Assembly: GCF_021730395.1 (NCBI RefSeq)
Contig: NC_069370.1
Location: forward strand, 72,805,501 to 72,869,500
Origin: Mercenaria mercenaria
Lineage: Eukaryota > Mollusca > Bivalvia > Venerida > Veneridae
DNA: 64,000 bases
Direction: 5' to 3'
This document shows, piece after piece, positions 11,515 through 24,900 of this stretch (within the stretch, counting starts at the first letter, position 1; each line of letters begins with the position of its first letter). The notes below the pieces were generated by a model. That model was not told the origin of the DNA and made no database searches. It was given only the letters and a program-made list of their open reading frames with translations. Both the position numbers and the translations under genes were made by a program.

Positions 11515-13403
11515 AGTGCAATTTTGTACTTTATTAACATAATCATATTAGATAATCATTCATAGACACAAAAGTAATGAACATAGTTCTGGCAGACATT
11601 GTTCTACGCGATCGAGCTGCTTACAATGATCCCGAGTCAGACATAAAAAATGTAACATATTTTCGTTATGTTGCCAGTTCAAGAGCCATAGACAAATATG
11701 TTTTATATTGTCGAACCTCTAGACAAACACAATAGAATGCATAAATAATTTTAGTACTAATTGGCTATTAGTTGATGTTTTGTTCTTTGCCATCAAAGAT
11801 TAGAGATTAATTGTCGATTCTAATAAAAAAATGATTTTTTTTTTTTGCTTATATCTTTTAAATTTTTGTTCGGAATTTATTTGGAAAAACGTAATGAAAA
11901 TATATCGAATTAATGATACCATCCATTAATATGATTATATTCAATTTACGACCACATGCCATGTCCAAAAAAAGTCACAAAAATACACTTACTTGTCTTA
12001 AATTTAGCTTTTTTTCTTCGGGACAAAAACGAAACCAAACGACAAAATCGTTTTCATATGAACGAGGAAAAAGTAGTTTTTTATCTTATTATTTTAGGAC
12101 TAGTCATTTTCTTTACATCTACACGAAATCTTTATTATTGTATTAATTGTTGAAATTCTATAGCTGTTATACTGTTTCAAAATAAATCAGACACTACAGC
12201 CGTTTTCTAGGAGGGATAACCTTACAACGAGAAACAGTAAATGTTAGTTAATGACTATTTCTACAGGTAATACAATATAAAAGTATTTTACATACTTTAT
12301 AGCAGTATTGAATTTTGACTCAGTCATAAATGTTTGGTTTATGTTACATTAAATGAAATGAATATTTAGCCAAGTTGTAAATGTATGGCAAAAAGAGGTA
12401 TGTCAATATTCTATGATATCTAGACTAGTGAAACACCAACGACGTTTGATTGTATTGTTAATTATAAAACATTTTGTCTATCTTTTAGGTTATGTTTGAA
12501 ATTTAATTGTTCATATATTAGAAGCAGTCTTTAATTCGTGTGTTAAGTATTACTCATAGGACGACCTAATCAGGACTGGAAATCCATCTACCGACTCCGT
12601 GAAGCAATTTAAAGACCAACCACAATGTACAGATGTGCTTTTTCCTCTCATGATTTTTTTTTTAAGTCTCTATACTACAGTATAACAGATGGACAATTTA
12701 GGTTCTCCTTGAATTAATGTTTTCATAAGTTAACCTGCAATCTTATTTTATCAATCTCTTTTTAGTTAAATAACATAAAGAAATAACTATCTTACTGTAT
12801 AAAAGAAGTTATAAAGTGCCTACAGCTATATAAATTTGATCAACTCTGTACACATTAAACACATTGTCTTCACCTAACATATGCAAGTCTCAGTGTGTAA
12901 CTAGAAACTTGCATTTCCCCTTTTTATGCACAATGAATTTAGTGATTCTGTACCACGTCTTTTAGTACAAAATAGTCTCAGAGACTGGTAGAATCCTCGT
13001 TCTACTGAATTGTTCACCATTGTCTCATAGCGTCACACTTTCTTTTTGAAGCCTCTGTTAGGCAAACATATGTAATTTTAACAACTTGTAGAATGCTTTG
13101 ACAGTATAATAATTTCTGATACAAAAACATGGGTTCGGTACACTGTAGTAAAATCAATCATTTTGATTCGTAAAATAGAAATTAGAATCAAACATGAGGA
13201 TGTTCCAATCGTTAAGATAATAAAACATATTTATTTCTATACTATATTTAAAGCTTGGTTCACCACAATGGGGGTTTAAAACTGAGTAAGTCACCAAAAC
13301 AAGCATTTTGATTGGTCATAATGCCATATTAACATTCATTTTATTCAAAGAAAAGAATAATGCTATTTTTTGCATTGTACATGTACCAATATTGTCCTCA
13401 CTT

Positions 13404-13490
13404 ATGCGGGTTCGAGCCCCACTCGTGGCGTTGAATTCTTCATGTGAGGAAGTCATCTAGCTGGCTAACGGAAGGTCGATAGTTCTATCA
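13404..13490 (+). mobile_element. Truncated SINE fragment
   Basis: GCGGGTTCGAGCCCCACTCG is a tRNA B box with flanking T-stem. It is followed by TTCATGTGAGGAAGTCATCT, a body motif resembling that of the SINE at 9436. Both the head and the 3' tail are missing. Confidence 0.5.
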
Positions 13491-15731
13491 AAATGACAAA
13501 GTCATCTTGACATAATCTCTTTTGATAATAAAAATAGACCAATTGTTGCAAAATTTAAAAATACTACTGACAAAAAAATAATTAAACCGAAAATATTTGA
13601 TATATAGAATTCATATTTATTAAGCGCTGTGATCTATATCCTAGAATGATCAAGGGTCGCAGAAAAAATGGTATGAAGAAAACAAGGGGGTAGTTCTTCC
13701 TCAATACTTATAAACTGTATGTTGAGGGTAGTATGTTCCGTGAAACAGCACTGTGTGGTGTATAAGAAGAACAGGAGCGGTTACATTTCGTTCTTTTGAA
13801 TATACCCAAAAAGATTACGCGATGTAATTAATTCATGAAACGATTTTTCCGGATGCCGAGTTCAGGCGTTACTCTATCCGAATGACGGATTTATCAAAAC
13901 GTCAATGTTTCTATCAAATATGTAAGTCCAAATTGTCATATTTAACAGCTTGAAATGTACGTACCTCTTTAACCATTAGAAAATAACAAAAAATAAATCG
14001 CTTGATCTTAAGTATTTGTTCCACCATATTATAATCCATATGTTTATTTACAGCTGTTGGAAGTTTCATTAAATTAAACATTGCAGAAACATTTTTATTC
14101 GCGAAAGTACTCGTAAAATTGTGATTTTTTCATAGACTCTCATAATGAAAACTTGAGAGAGAACCAAAATCCAACACATCTAGCATAACAAAATCAAGCA
14201 CAAGTATGTTCTGAAGTTTTGAATGATTTTATCAGATTCTACACGGTAGAAAACATTTTAGTCCTTACGTGCATTCCTACCTTAAAAGAATCATTGAAAT
14301 GAAAGAAAAAAGATAATAATGTATACATGAAAATTAAAAAAACTGGATGTATTTAGATATTTACAAGCAGTGGTATACTGGTGATAAAACATAATTGACA
14401 AAAGGAAATAAAAAAAAAAACATTATTAAAATTCAACGATATAACGTCTTTGAGTGCATCAAGATACTGATTATTCATGACAAAATATGCATATGGCATG
14501 AACTACAAAAGAACACATAAACAATTAATTAAGTCCATTCTTACAAAATTGTTTGAACGAGCCGTTAGAAGACAACAACATAACACAGATCCAGACAGGA
14601 AAATATGATATTTTTGTTGTAATTTCCGTTCCGTAATAAAAAGACAAACATATGGATAAAGATGTTGCATTGTCGCAATTACATACCGACAACACAAGAG
14701 ATGCATTTAGTCGTTAACATTTTTTTCTTCATTTCTTATGTTTGGTCGTGAATGACAGAACACTTTCCATCAGAGTAATTTTCTTTACTTCTTATGTCCA
14801 GTAGATAATCAACTTGTCTACTGTCTAAATAACGTATTACTGTATTTTTAAACAATCCAATTTCATTGAACCCAAACCAGACATATCTTTATTGAAAGAA
14901 ATGTCGGAGTAGGGAAGGTAAGAATTAATAAATATGTCTGAAACACAAGAATTATTGTAATGATATTTTCTTCAAAGGTCAACAGTGTGACACTTTATCA
15001 ATAGTAACATGTTTCCATGATTAAGATATAAGGGGTGGAAAAAAATGCTGATATTAGAAATAATTTTGTATTGCGTGAGACACACGATGTTATTCTTTCA
15101 CTCGTCATATTCGTTAGAAACCTTTCCAAGGAAACGTGACATGCTAACAGTCTCCCTGCGTTTTTTCCTTAAGGAAACATATATTTAGATCGTACATTTC
15201 TACAGTTAAGATTAATGTTTGATTGGTTGAAAAAGTTAAGAAAATTCTAAGATGTATTTTACGGTGTAAAATGCTTTACCTGTTGGTATAACATGTATTC
15301 ACCCGTTGGTGTAACATGTATTGGATTTTACCCTCACTGTTTTCCGTCTTTCATGTTTTTGTGTTTGTTTGTTGTTGTTTTTTGTTGTTGTTTTTTCTTC
15401 TTTTTTTTTTTTGAGGGGGGTGCGGGGGTTGTTGTTGTTTTGTTGTTGTTTTTTTATTTTGTTATTGTTGTGTTTTTTTTTCCTTTTCCTATTTTCAGTA
15501 TTAGTTATTAGAAGTGATGTAGTAGTAAATACAGTTTTATATTAGAAAAGAAAAACAAAAATGCTGAGAAAATAGAAATAACAGAAAACTTAAGTTTCGC
15601 GATCTAAACATGTTTGTATAATGATGGACAAGCCTTATCTTAAACTTCGAGTTATAAAAGTGAAACAGGTATTTCTTAATTTAAGACAGCATCATATGAC
15701 CTATTTGGCGCTGTGAAAATAAAATCAATAA

Positions 15732-15860
15732 GATCCTTTGGAAGCATAGAATGTAACCAAGAAAACGTAAGAGCAGACTCGGTTTGATCGAGTCTGTTCA
15801 TGAGAGGTAATGGAACAGGCAACACCGCTAGCGCCCCCTATCAGTCCGTGTATGTTTGTT
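15732..15860 (+). repeat. Dispersed repeat with CAGACTCG hairpin
   Basis: The block GATCCTTTGGAAGCATAGA, a perfect 8 bp hairpin CAGACTCG-GTTTGAT-CGAGTCTG at 15773-15795, then TTCATGAGAGGTAATGG and CACCGCTAGCGCCCCC. Related copies lie at about 33371-33500 and 41297-41420, with fragments near 1370 and 31790. The 15732 and 41297 copies are partners within the A/B duplication. The other copies show that the element is also dispersed. Confidence 0.6.
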
Positions 15861-16439
15861 GCGGTATTCCTTCCTGTTTGTAAACTCAAATCAGAGAAAA
15901 TATCGAAACTTCTAGGGTGCTTTGACGCAAATACTCAGCGGCTCGATTTCTGAAAATATTATTCTGAGCCGCGCACCGCATCAGCTTCAATAAGTAGTCA
16001 TTTTTAGAGGTTATTAGCTTTGTATCGAGAAATATGCACGAGTTCTGCAGCGGAAATATTGTGCAACGTTAGGAGCGCAAATTCCCAGTATTCTTCCGCT
16101 ATGAAAGCATATTTCCCTATGCAAAGATAATAACATTTTTATTACATATGTAGCTACACGTACAAATGTAATGTAAATACATGTACTATGAATTTGTTTA
16201 ATAGCCTGAATAAAATTAATTCAACGACACCCATTAAATTACGTCACGCACCCGATATGAAATACAGGCGTCAGTGGCCTCTGTCAATTTCTCTAATACA
16301 ATTTTCTGAATCCTTTTCAGTTCATGTACACGTAACAAATAGTTTAAAAAATACAAATTAATTCTGTGTATCGTCACATTCAGCGCATTTAGATTATGTG
16401 GATGCAACATCAAGTCAGACGTGACAGTATTCATACATA

Positions 16440-19400
16440 AGGTGGAATGCACCCCAAATTTTTTTTCCGAATATTGTCCTGAAATTTATACGGTACAAAA
16501 TTCAGGATATATGCGATTGAGTTCCGGTTTTAGTTTGTCGCCATATTGTTCGTGTTTTTTGCTATTGTGTCACAAACATGGCCCCTGACGTCAGTTTTTG
16601 TGCAACGCCCAGCTCCGAGTGTTTTCGGCATTTTTCCTTTCCTGCGCTCTGAATGTCATATAAATGAAAATACAAAGTAATGTTCATTTTGCATACAGAA
16701 AATACAACTAAATGCTACAAAATTCAGCGAAATAAGATATACACTTAGGACGTCAGAGACGATATTATGACGTCAGAACGGAAAAACTTACATCAAGTTT
16801 TGCTATAAATTTTGCCTTAAAATCCAGTTTATAAAAAATCGGCTCGATGAAAAAACGTACAATTTTGGTATGTTGTTTCGCTATGTGTGTACGTCTAGTA
16901 GACACATAAATACTTAGGGGTCACCGACTTCATTTTTACGCAGTATAATATAACTTTACCCCTACCCCCACATAGTTTGAGGCTATATGACGTTAGAGTT
17001 AAAAAGAATGTGTTTTCGGCTTACACAACTCACGTTCGTGTTAAAAGCGAGATGTATTTATTATAGAAATGTTCACGATACATTCGATCTGAACTGCAGG
17101 TGCCATGTACTAGTGAAAGGAAACACCTCTGACAAAATGTATATCTTGTACTATTGTCCGTAAGTATTTGACCTGGCACTCGTTAATCTTCGCTAATACT
17201 TTCCGGCGTTTTCGTTACTTTACGTAATCTTGTATCCTGAAAAGATTCATTGTTACACAAATAACCTTTATAGTTAACCGTCTGACTTCCACGCACGTTA
17301 CCACGGGTTCGAAATTACCTCAGACCATTTTTTTAAATTCAGTGTAATATAGTGTTACCGTATTTGCCATCTTTTGCAACGACTTTCACGAAATTTAATT
17401 GTTTTCTCTTGTGGCATATTTTCGGGAGTAATTTGTTTTTTGTTTTTTTTATTTAAGATACTTTTAAAGATTTTTATTCGACACTTTCTACAAAATATAT
17501 CGAATACAAGTGTATTTCTTTCAATAAATGAACCAGTTTGAAACAAAATAAATAGGAAAGTGCATCAGTTTTCCGTCCTGTAAATTTTGGAAAATTTAAA
17601 ATATAAAAAAAAGGTGTTAGACTGAGGACTAAAACCCACAACCCCGAGATTGATGGCTAATCGTTTTGTCCTCGCAGCTACTTGCACAGGCGATATTTTT
17701 TTTAAATCATCAAGAATACTTACACATTAGTTATTTCTCTATTGAGGGCCAGGTCAATACTTATGGACAATATCCACTTTTTACTATCCATTGGTTATTC
17801 CTAATGATGTTTTCAAAATGCAGATTCAAAGCTTGAAGACTAGATGTCTTTTCTGTTACTAATCTTCTCAGTCTAATGCAAAATGCTAACTTAGCTTTGT
17901 AAGAAAAAAGCTAGTATGTGGTCAATTGACGATCTAATTTCATGAAAAATGGTACTTATACATGTTTTAAATATTTAGAAATTTCGTTCATATGTAATTT
18001 TATGATATGAATAGTTTGCCTGATTTTACAAGAAATATTTATCAACGCATGTCGGACTGTTGCTCCATTTCCCATGTAAAATCAGCACGAAAATAGTATA
18101 CCAGATCCTATATCTCATATGAAATTAATATTTTTACACGGATTAATTTATTGTGAATCATGAAACAAATTCTACCAGTTCAGACATCAATCTCCACATC
18201 TTATTCATGCGAGATTATGAGTTGAGAGAAGAGTCTGTTCTATACGCATAATGCGGAGCAACTGGTATCATTTATTTCACATCCTTGGTAAACGACCAGC
18301 AAATAAAGTCCTGACCTTCCGCACGAGAAAGACAAAGAGACAAAGACAGTGATGTCATAGTAAGGCACTGTAGCTAGTCCAGCTAATAGACTTTATTCTT
18401 TAAGGATAGATCTTCAGATGACGATAAAGTATTGCAGTTGGCCTGACGCAGAGAATCTATTCTTGAGACAGTCTTTTTATAACAACAAAGCACAACCGCT
18501 GATCCGATGCAAATAATTCATTTATTAGCGGGAACCTTTTGATCAAGTGCAGTTACAAACTCTTAGTAATAAATACTAGAAACTATGTTAGAAAACCCTC
18601 ACCAGTTGCAGCTGAGTACGGAAATTTAGTAAATGCCATACCTGTTTCTCCGGATGCCCTGGATTTAGAAACTGTAGTTTCGTGTTCACAATCTGAACAC
18701 TTAAATTTAAATAATCATAAGTGATATCAAGGAAATGTCGTTTACATGATTTACACCCTTTATCAAATATCTCATATTTCATATCTACATACTTCTTTTC
18801 GGAACATGTCCGTAATCACCTGAATGTTTCAATTTATTACATGTTTTTTGGGGGTTTTTTTTAAAGAAAATCAACTTTTTCTTTTACACTTTCTTAGCAA
18901 ATCTCACCATATGTCTCTCAATACTTCATGTCGATTCATTTCATCAATTCATTCCCAATGTACCGTATATACATGCAGCTTCGCATAATAGTACTTTTTA
19001 AATTATTTTGTTAAATAAACGACGATTAAGCGTGTCATTTTTTCATGGGGTAGGGGTAAAATATCGTCAAATATTGAAAAATATAAGTCGGTGACCCCTA
19101 AGTATTTATGTGTCTACTAGACGTATACACATTGCGAAACAACATACCAAAATTGTACGTTTTTTATCGAGCCGATTTTTTATAAACTGGATTTTAAGGC
19201 AAAATTTGTAACAAAACTTGATGTGAGTTTTTCCGTTCTGACGTCACAATATCGTCTCTGACGTCCTAAGCTTAAATCTTATTTCGCTGAATTTTGTACC
19301 ATTGAGTAGCATTTTCTGAATGCAACGTGATAATTATTTTGTATTTTTCATTTATATGACATTCAGAGCGCAGGAAAGGAAAAATGCCGAAAGCACTCGG

Positions 19401-19575
19401 AACCGGACGTTGCACGAAAAGTGACGTCAGGGGCAATGTTTCGGACATAATAGCAAAAACCACGAACAATATGGCGACAAAGTAAAACTGGAACTCAATC
19501 GCATATATCTTGAATTTTGTACAGTAAAAATTTGAGGACGAAATTCGACAAAAAAATTTGGGGCGCATTCCACCT
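16440..19575. mobile_element. Non-autonomous DNA transposon, ~535 bp TIRs
   Basis: The two ends are long inverted repeats: 16440 to about 16977 matches the reverse complement of about 19040-19575. Shared strings include AGGTGGAATGC at the tips, ATGCGATTGAGTTCC (16511; inverted near 19494), and TAGTAGACACATAAATACTT with GGGGTCACCGACTT (about 16897; inverted near 19095). The tips are flanked by TA on both sides (16438-16439 and 19576-19577), a likely 2 bp target duplication. The 2 kb interior has no substantial open frame and no recognisable transposase, so the element would have to move in trans. A TA target fits Tc1/mariner-like enzymes, but TIRs this long are unusual for plain mariner MITEs, so the superfamily is open. 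The TIRs are several percent diverged. Confidence 0.85.
17625..17695 (-). other. tRNA-like relic inside transposon
   Basis: Read on the minus strand this resembles a worn tRNA or SINE head: a GCTGCGAGGACAAAACGATT region and a GGGTTGTGGGTTTTAG B-box-like region. The stems do not pair well. It is not a functional tRNA gene. Confidence 0.2.
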
Positions 19576-20445
19576 TAATAGCAAACTTGGAAAAATTCTT
19601 TTTAAACTTACCTTTGTAAAGAGAAAATGGACATCACAATTAATAGGAAACCAGTGTGAATTTAGTTACTATCAAAAAGGCAGAATTCTTTTGATAAACC
19701 AACAGTGCCCCATAATGATAAAAGAAGTTGCGTTATCATAAATAAATGGCAGTACCTGGTATTACAAATTCTTTGTATGAAGCTTGATGTTCTATTAAGT
19801 TATTAACACAATGTCAATTGTTTGCATTAATGATAATCCATAATTCCTGAATATAATATCAGTTTATTATATAGACTACAATTAAATTAAAACTCAATTT
19901 GGCATTTTTATTCTATTAAAGAAAAAGAAATACGTCTTCTACAGCACAAGATGAGGAGAATTAATTATAACTAAAATATTTGTTATACGGTTAATCCAGG
20001 AAGGTCTAATACAACGTGTCAGTTGTTCCATGGTTAATCATATTAGCCATGATCATAGAAACCCGTTAAATAGAAATTTGTCTCTTTTCGGCTGAATATT
20101 AGAAACTAGTGATTTAAATTTTAATGTAAATATCTAACGTTCTTTCAACAAATAAACTTTTGAACTTACATAAACCTGTTATCCTAAACACAGACTATTG
20201 CAATTCTTTTAAATGCCATTTATATTGTCAAATGACATCTTTTAGGACAAATTTTGTCGTCCAACTAATTAGCTATGGTAAACCTCTTGTGTGGGAGAAT
20301 GACAAACCACCATTGACATGATAAATTCTTATTTCAAATTCATTCTAAGAAGTTCTTAACCAGAATTTTATCAAGAACACAAACTATGTTGGTCGAAATC
20401 CAATATAGTTTACCAAACTCCCAACAGTCTACGGCTGTAAAAGGG
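19576..20445. other. No gene recognised
   Basis: AT-rich sequence. A motif near 19996 (CAGGAAGGTCTAATAC, then TCAGTTGTTCC) recurs near 63858, so part of it belongs to a dispersed repeat. No coding region is supported. Confidence 0.4.
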
Positions 20446-20879
20446 TAGGACTGGGACGATTACCCGGTTAATCGGATCCGATTCGATTACTAAGTGAAAC
20501 CGGTTTCAATTTTGCAAAACCGCTAATCGCTCTCAAACAACAAACTTCCCGAATGGTACCTTATCTTTATACATTTCTTTGACCAGCACATAGGCCCGCA
20601 GTATATTACCGCTAAACTACATCAACTTGAACATATATCCAATACAGAAGTCTCGGATTTGCTTGTCATGATATATCTAAAGTGAAATATACCAAAATGC
20701 ACACTGCTTGCAAACGATAAAATCCGTAAATTCTTACTGAAGTCAGACGCTGGAAGTACCCTCATACGGTCGTCAAGAAAGAAAATAGCATTTTAAATAT
20801 GGCGGTCGATTAACCGGTTCGATTCGATTTCATACAAACGATTAACCGGTTTCAAAATTTTGAAATCGTCCCAGCCCTG
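20446..20879. mobile_element. hAT-like MITE
   Basis: A 434 bp element whose ends are inverted repeats: TAGGACTGGGACGATT at the left and AATCGTCCCAGCCCTG-type sequence at the right. An internal inverted pair GATTCGATTTCATACAAACG / GATTCGATTACTAAGTGAAA and CCGGTTAATCG repeats are also present. It is flanked by 8 bp direct repeats with one mismatch (TAAAAGGG at 20438-20445, AAAAAGGG at 20880-20887). A CAGGGCTGGG-type tip and an 8 bp duplication are hallmarks of the hAT superfamily. It has no coding capacity. Confidence 0.75.
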
Positions 20880-21696
20880 AAAAAGGGAGATAAGCAACAC
20901 ATGCTTTTCCATGCCTATGAATTTGAATCACAAATGTTTTGTTCAAAATTTACAGACAGAACATTGGTAAACTATACACATTGATGGTTTCACTCCAAAA
21001 TCTATGACAAATATACTGGACTTAAAGCAAAAAAAAAACTGCATATGAAGGGATTCGAACTCGGGACCTTGCGCATGCAAAACTTGTATGCTAACCACTG
21101 GACCACGGAAGATTATGACACATCACGCCAGTGTGTCTGAATTCGTTTTACATTGGCAGTTTTTGTAATTACTGGCTTTTCTACATTAAAAATTATGTTC
21201 TTCAAACACTACTATAATGCACATTATTATTCAATATTGGAAGTTATATGCGGGACGCTTGAATCATAAAAAAAAATAAGTTCCACAAAGAGACCCGAAC
21301 AAGACAGATTCCATCTAATACCGCGAATTTTCAACTCGTTAGAATACGACAGAATAAAAATAATTTGTTTTCTTTCGGCGCCGCTAAGTCTGCTGATGAT
21401 TGTTCATAAGAAACATTATTTTGTCGAATGTCGTCCTGAAAATTATTCACCGCGACGCAGCAGTTCCGGAAATAGGAATAGAAAACAACAACAACAAAAG
21501 CGGTGAAGGTGTAGAACATATTCCCAAGTTGAACGGTATATAGGCTGATCACTACCAAATGGAATGTAAGCTTCCACAGGTCTAGTCACAAGTAGTCCAA
21601 ATATAAATAGTACTAATCTTTTTTCCATTCCTAATGCCTTTTCTCAACAGAAACGTGTTTACTTTTACCCTACCGCGTTTCCGTATGTATCACTTT
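20880..21696. other. No gene recognised; tRNA-like relic
   Basis: On the minus strand 21040-21110 resembles a tRNA: GTGGTCCAGTGGTTAGCATA (D arm / A box), GAGTTCGAATCCC (B box), then a T run that could end pol III transcription. The T stem and acceptor stem pair poorly, so it is probably a tRNA pseudogene or SINE head. Otherwise there is only AT-rich DNA up to the LTR element. Confidence 0.35.
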
Positions 21697-21751
21697 GCAT
21701 TCTATTGAAATCGGCATCTTCCTATCGCATTCTATGTAAAAATGGTAAGAA
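21697..21751 (+). repeat. 55 bp direct repeat left of LTR element
   Basis: This 55 bp segment ends exactly where the left LTR begins. It is repeated with one visible mismatch at 27401-27455, starting exactly after the right LTR. Its position makes it look like a target-site duplication, but one far longer than the 4-6 bp usual for BEL/Pao. Confidence 0.85.
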
Positions 21752-21902
21752 TGTTCGAAAGTCTAGGCGTTCGTTATGGCGCGTTCCTGCAGCAGACGCT
21801 TACTGGCGCGTCGACGTACGTTACGTCATTGTATTTATTTGTATCACTTCCGCTAACAAAGAGAGCAAATACACAACGCATTATTCTTCAATTCTCCAGA
21901 CA
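21752..21902 (+). repeat. 5' LTR of BEL/Pao element
   Basis: Bounded by TG at the start and CA at the end and directly followed by the primer-binding site. It pairs with 27249-27400 along its whole length at roughly 95 percent identity by eye. Confidence 0.9.
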
Positions 21903-24900
21903 TTGTTGGTGCCGTGACACAAACCGAAATGAATCTGCAGAAACTTAGACAGACGAGAGATGCACAGAAAGCTGTTATTGCACATTATATGCAGAAACTC
22001 GAGACCGCCGGAGAAAATACAGAAAATGCAATCGAGTTTGAAACAATACTTCGTGCGATAGAGGGAAAGTATAAAACGTTAGAAGCGATAAATGAAAAGA
22101 TTTTAACACAAACAGACGAGGAAGATATTGAGAGCGAGATGCTAGAAACTGAAGACTACATGCTTAATCTTCAAATTAAAATACGGAACTTTCAGGCGCT
22201 CATGAAACAGAGTACCACGCCGCCACCGCCGACGACGGAAATTCACCGTATTGATGATCTCAACAGAAATGAGAGTAGCCGGAGCACAAGTACAGGTACA
22301 GAAATTCAGTTTCATAACCTACCCAAGTTAAAATTCCCTACATTCAGTGGTAACATATTAGACTGGCAGACTTTTTGGGATTCATTTGAGTCTAGCGTGC
22401 ATCTCAACTCGTCACTTTCTCAAGTTCAGAAATTTAGCTACTTAAGATCACTACTCCATGAGGGTGCTACACAAGTAATTGAGGGATTTCCACTTACGCA
22501 TGGCAACTATCTTTAGGCTGTAGACTTGCTACAAGAACATTCGGACAAACTCACATGATAGTAGATGCTTATATGCAAGCTTTGATTGATTTACCCCGAC
22601 CGACTAACAATTTATCTAGTATGAGAACATTTACTGACAAACTAGAATCGTACATCAGAGGTCTAGAATCACTCGGTCAATGCCAGGAGTCTTATGGCAG
22701 TCTACTAGTTCCAGTCATCAAAGAAAAGCTTCCGGCGGAAGTTAGACGCAACATTACCCGCGACCATGGTGATAGCCACTGGCAGCTACCGACCTTAAGA
22801 GCAGCACTGAAGAAAGAGATCACCATCATTGAAGCTGGCCAGCCTATTAACACTAAAGAATTTTATGATTCGACTGCTATGTTCCATACAGGTACCAAGT
22901 CCAAGCCAGGCGGTATCCAGAGAAACCGAAAACAACATGATCGAAATAATTCACGCACATCCTGTCAATTTTGTGGTGAGCATCACAGTGCCACTTTCTG
23001 TACCAAAGTAAGTTCTTTTGCTGAAAGAATAGACATTGTTAAAAGAAAACACATATGTTTTAATTGCTTAGGAAATCACCAGGTGTCCTCCTGTCGTTCA
23101 AACTTCCGTTGTAGCCATTGCCGAAGGAAGCATCATTCAAGCATCTGTAATAAGAGTCCGAGTGAAAATTGCAACCTTGATCCTACAATAGCCCCCTTCG
23201 AACCTTCTACTTTCGGTCAGTCTATTACCAGTTCAACAGAACAGTCAGCTGCGTTTCATATAACCACTCATAACAAAACTAATGTCCTTCTGAAGACCGC
23301 CATTACGAAAGTTAGTTCTAGGAGATGCATCGCCGATGCAAATATCTTGTTTGACGAGGGTGCACAGAGGTCATTCATTACGGAGGAACTTGCAGACAGA
23401 CTCGAGCTTCAGCGTACCGGAAATGAAGTAATACATATAGCTGCCTTTGGTTTCTCCACACAGAAGGTCAAGCATATTAAAACAGCGACAGTGTACCTGC
23501 TCACAGAATGCAATGACAAGATACCAATCAACGTCCTGGTGGTTCCTACAATAGCTGTCCCATTACAGAATCTGCAGCGTTCTGTGTCCTCACTTCCATA
23601 TTTACGAGGTTTGAAGTTGGCTCACCCGGTAACAGATGATGCTACATTTGATATTTCGCTTTTGATTGGAGCCGACAAGTACTGGGACATCGTAGAAAAC
23701 GAAGTTGTCAGAGGTTGCGGACCGACAGCTGTGAAATCTGAGATAGGATATCTCCTGTCCGGTCCACTTCCGGTCACCAGTAGTGAGTCATCAACACAGT
23801 ACATCATGAATGTCATCACCGCTCCGCCAGATCTTTACAACTTAGAGAGGTTCTGGAAGTTTGAATCTTTGGGTGTAAGTGTACAGGAAGAAACAGATGC
23901 TACTTCAGATAGACTTAAAACTTACCAGAAGAACAACATTGATTTCAAAGATGGACGATACATAGCTAAATTACCATGGAAAGAGGATCATAAACTTCTC
24001 CCTGATAATTACAATATGACATTGAGACGTACACAAAACAACATCAGACGTCTTCGTGAAACGCCAAAACATTTACAGAAATATGGAGAAATTATTGCTG
24101 ACCAAGAGCAAAGAGGCTTCATTGAAAGGATTAACGAGAACCAGTCAACCAGACAAGTACACTACATACCGCATCATGCTGTTAAAAAAGAATCCTCAAC
24201 GACTCCTATCCGGATTGTGTTTGATTGTAGTTGCCGCGAGTCACGTGATTCTCCAAGTTTGAATGATTGTCTCGAAAGTACACCACCGGAGTTAAATGAC
24301 CTAACAGGAATTTTGATCAGATTTCGACTAGACAAATTTGCGGTTTGCACAGATATTGAAAAGACGTTCTTACACGTGCAGCTGGGTGAAAGTAATAGGG
24401 ATATGACACGTTTTTGATGGCTGAGTGACACAACAGACCCTAATAGTCAACTGATCACTTACAGATTCAGGACTGTGTTGTTTGGTGCGACATGTTCCCC
24501 ATTCATTTTAAATGCAACTTTATTGAAACATCTCGATGCCAACGCTTCCATCTGGGTTAGTGCCGTATTACGAAGAGATTTGTATGTTGACAACATTATT
24601 TCCAGTTTCGCCACAGAAGCAGATGTTCTTTCCTTCTTCCGTGTGACACGTGATCTGATGTCGTCTGCTGATTACAACCTCCGGTCCTGGAACTCTAATA
24701 GTAGTCGTCTACGTGAACTTGCCACTACACAGAAAGTACTTGATACAGATAGGCCGACAAAGATTCTGGGCCTGCGATGGGACGCTGACGCTGATGAATT
24801 ATTTCTTCAACGTACTATTTTTCCTAAAAGTGACTTCATCACGAAACGAGAAATTTTACAACGGACGGCAGAAGTGTACGACCCACTTGGGGTTTTGAGT

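Larger units (their letters stand above)
11400..16010 (+). repeat. Segmental duplication copy A, second part
   Basis: Matches 34069-41545 in direct orientation. Shared landmarks are ACGTGATGCCGA (11411 / 34071), the block around CAGCACTGTGTGG (13747 / 35096), GCACAAGTATGTTCTGAAGT (14200 / 39669), the block around CGAGCCGTTAGAAG (14556 / 40036), ATTTTACGGTGTAAAATGC (15255 / 40921) and the block with CACCGCTAGCGCCCCCT (15824 / 41389). Copy A lacks the large palindromic transposon found in copy B after 35718. No intact protein gene remains in either copy. T-rich and G-rich low-complexity sequence occupies 15365-15490. Confidence 0.8.

Noticed and set aside
15293-15545. Two hydrophobic open frames rich in Phe, Val and Cys
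   Set aside because: They are translations of T-rich and GTT-rich low-complexity sequence, not membrane proteins.
21040-21110. Minus-strand tRNA gene with a T-run terminator
   Set aside because: A and B box-like parts exist, but the T stem and acceptor stem do not pair, so a tRNA pseudogene or SINE head is more likely.
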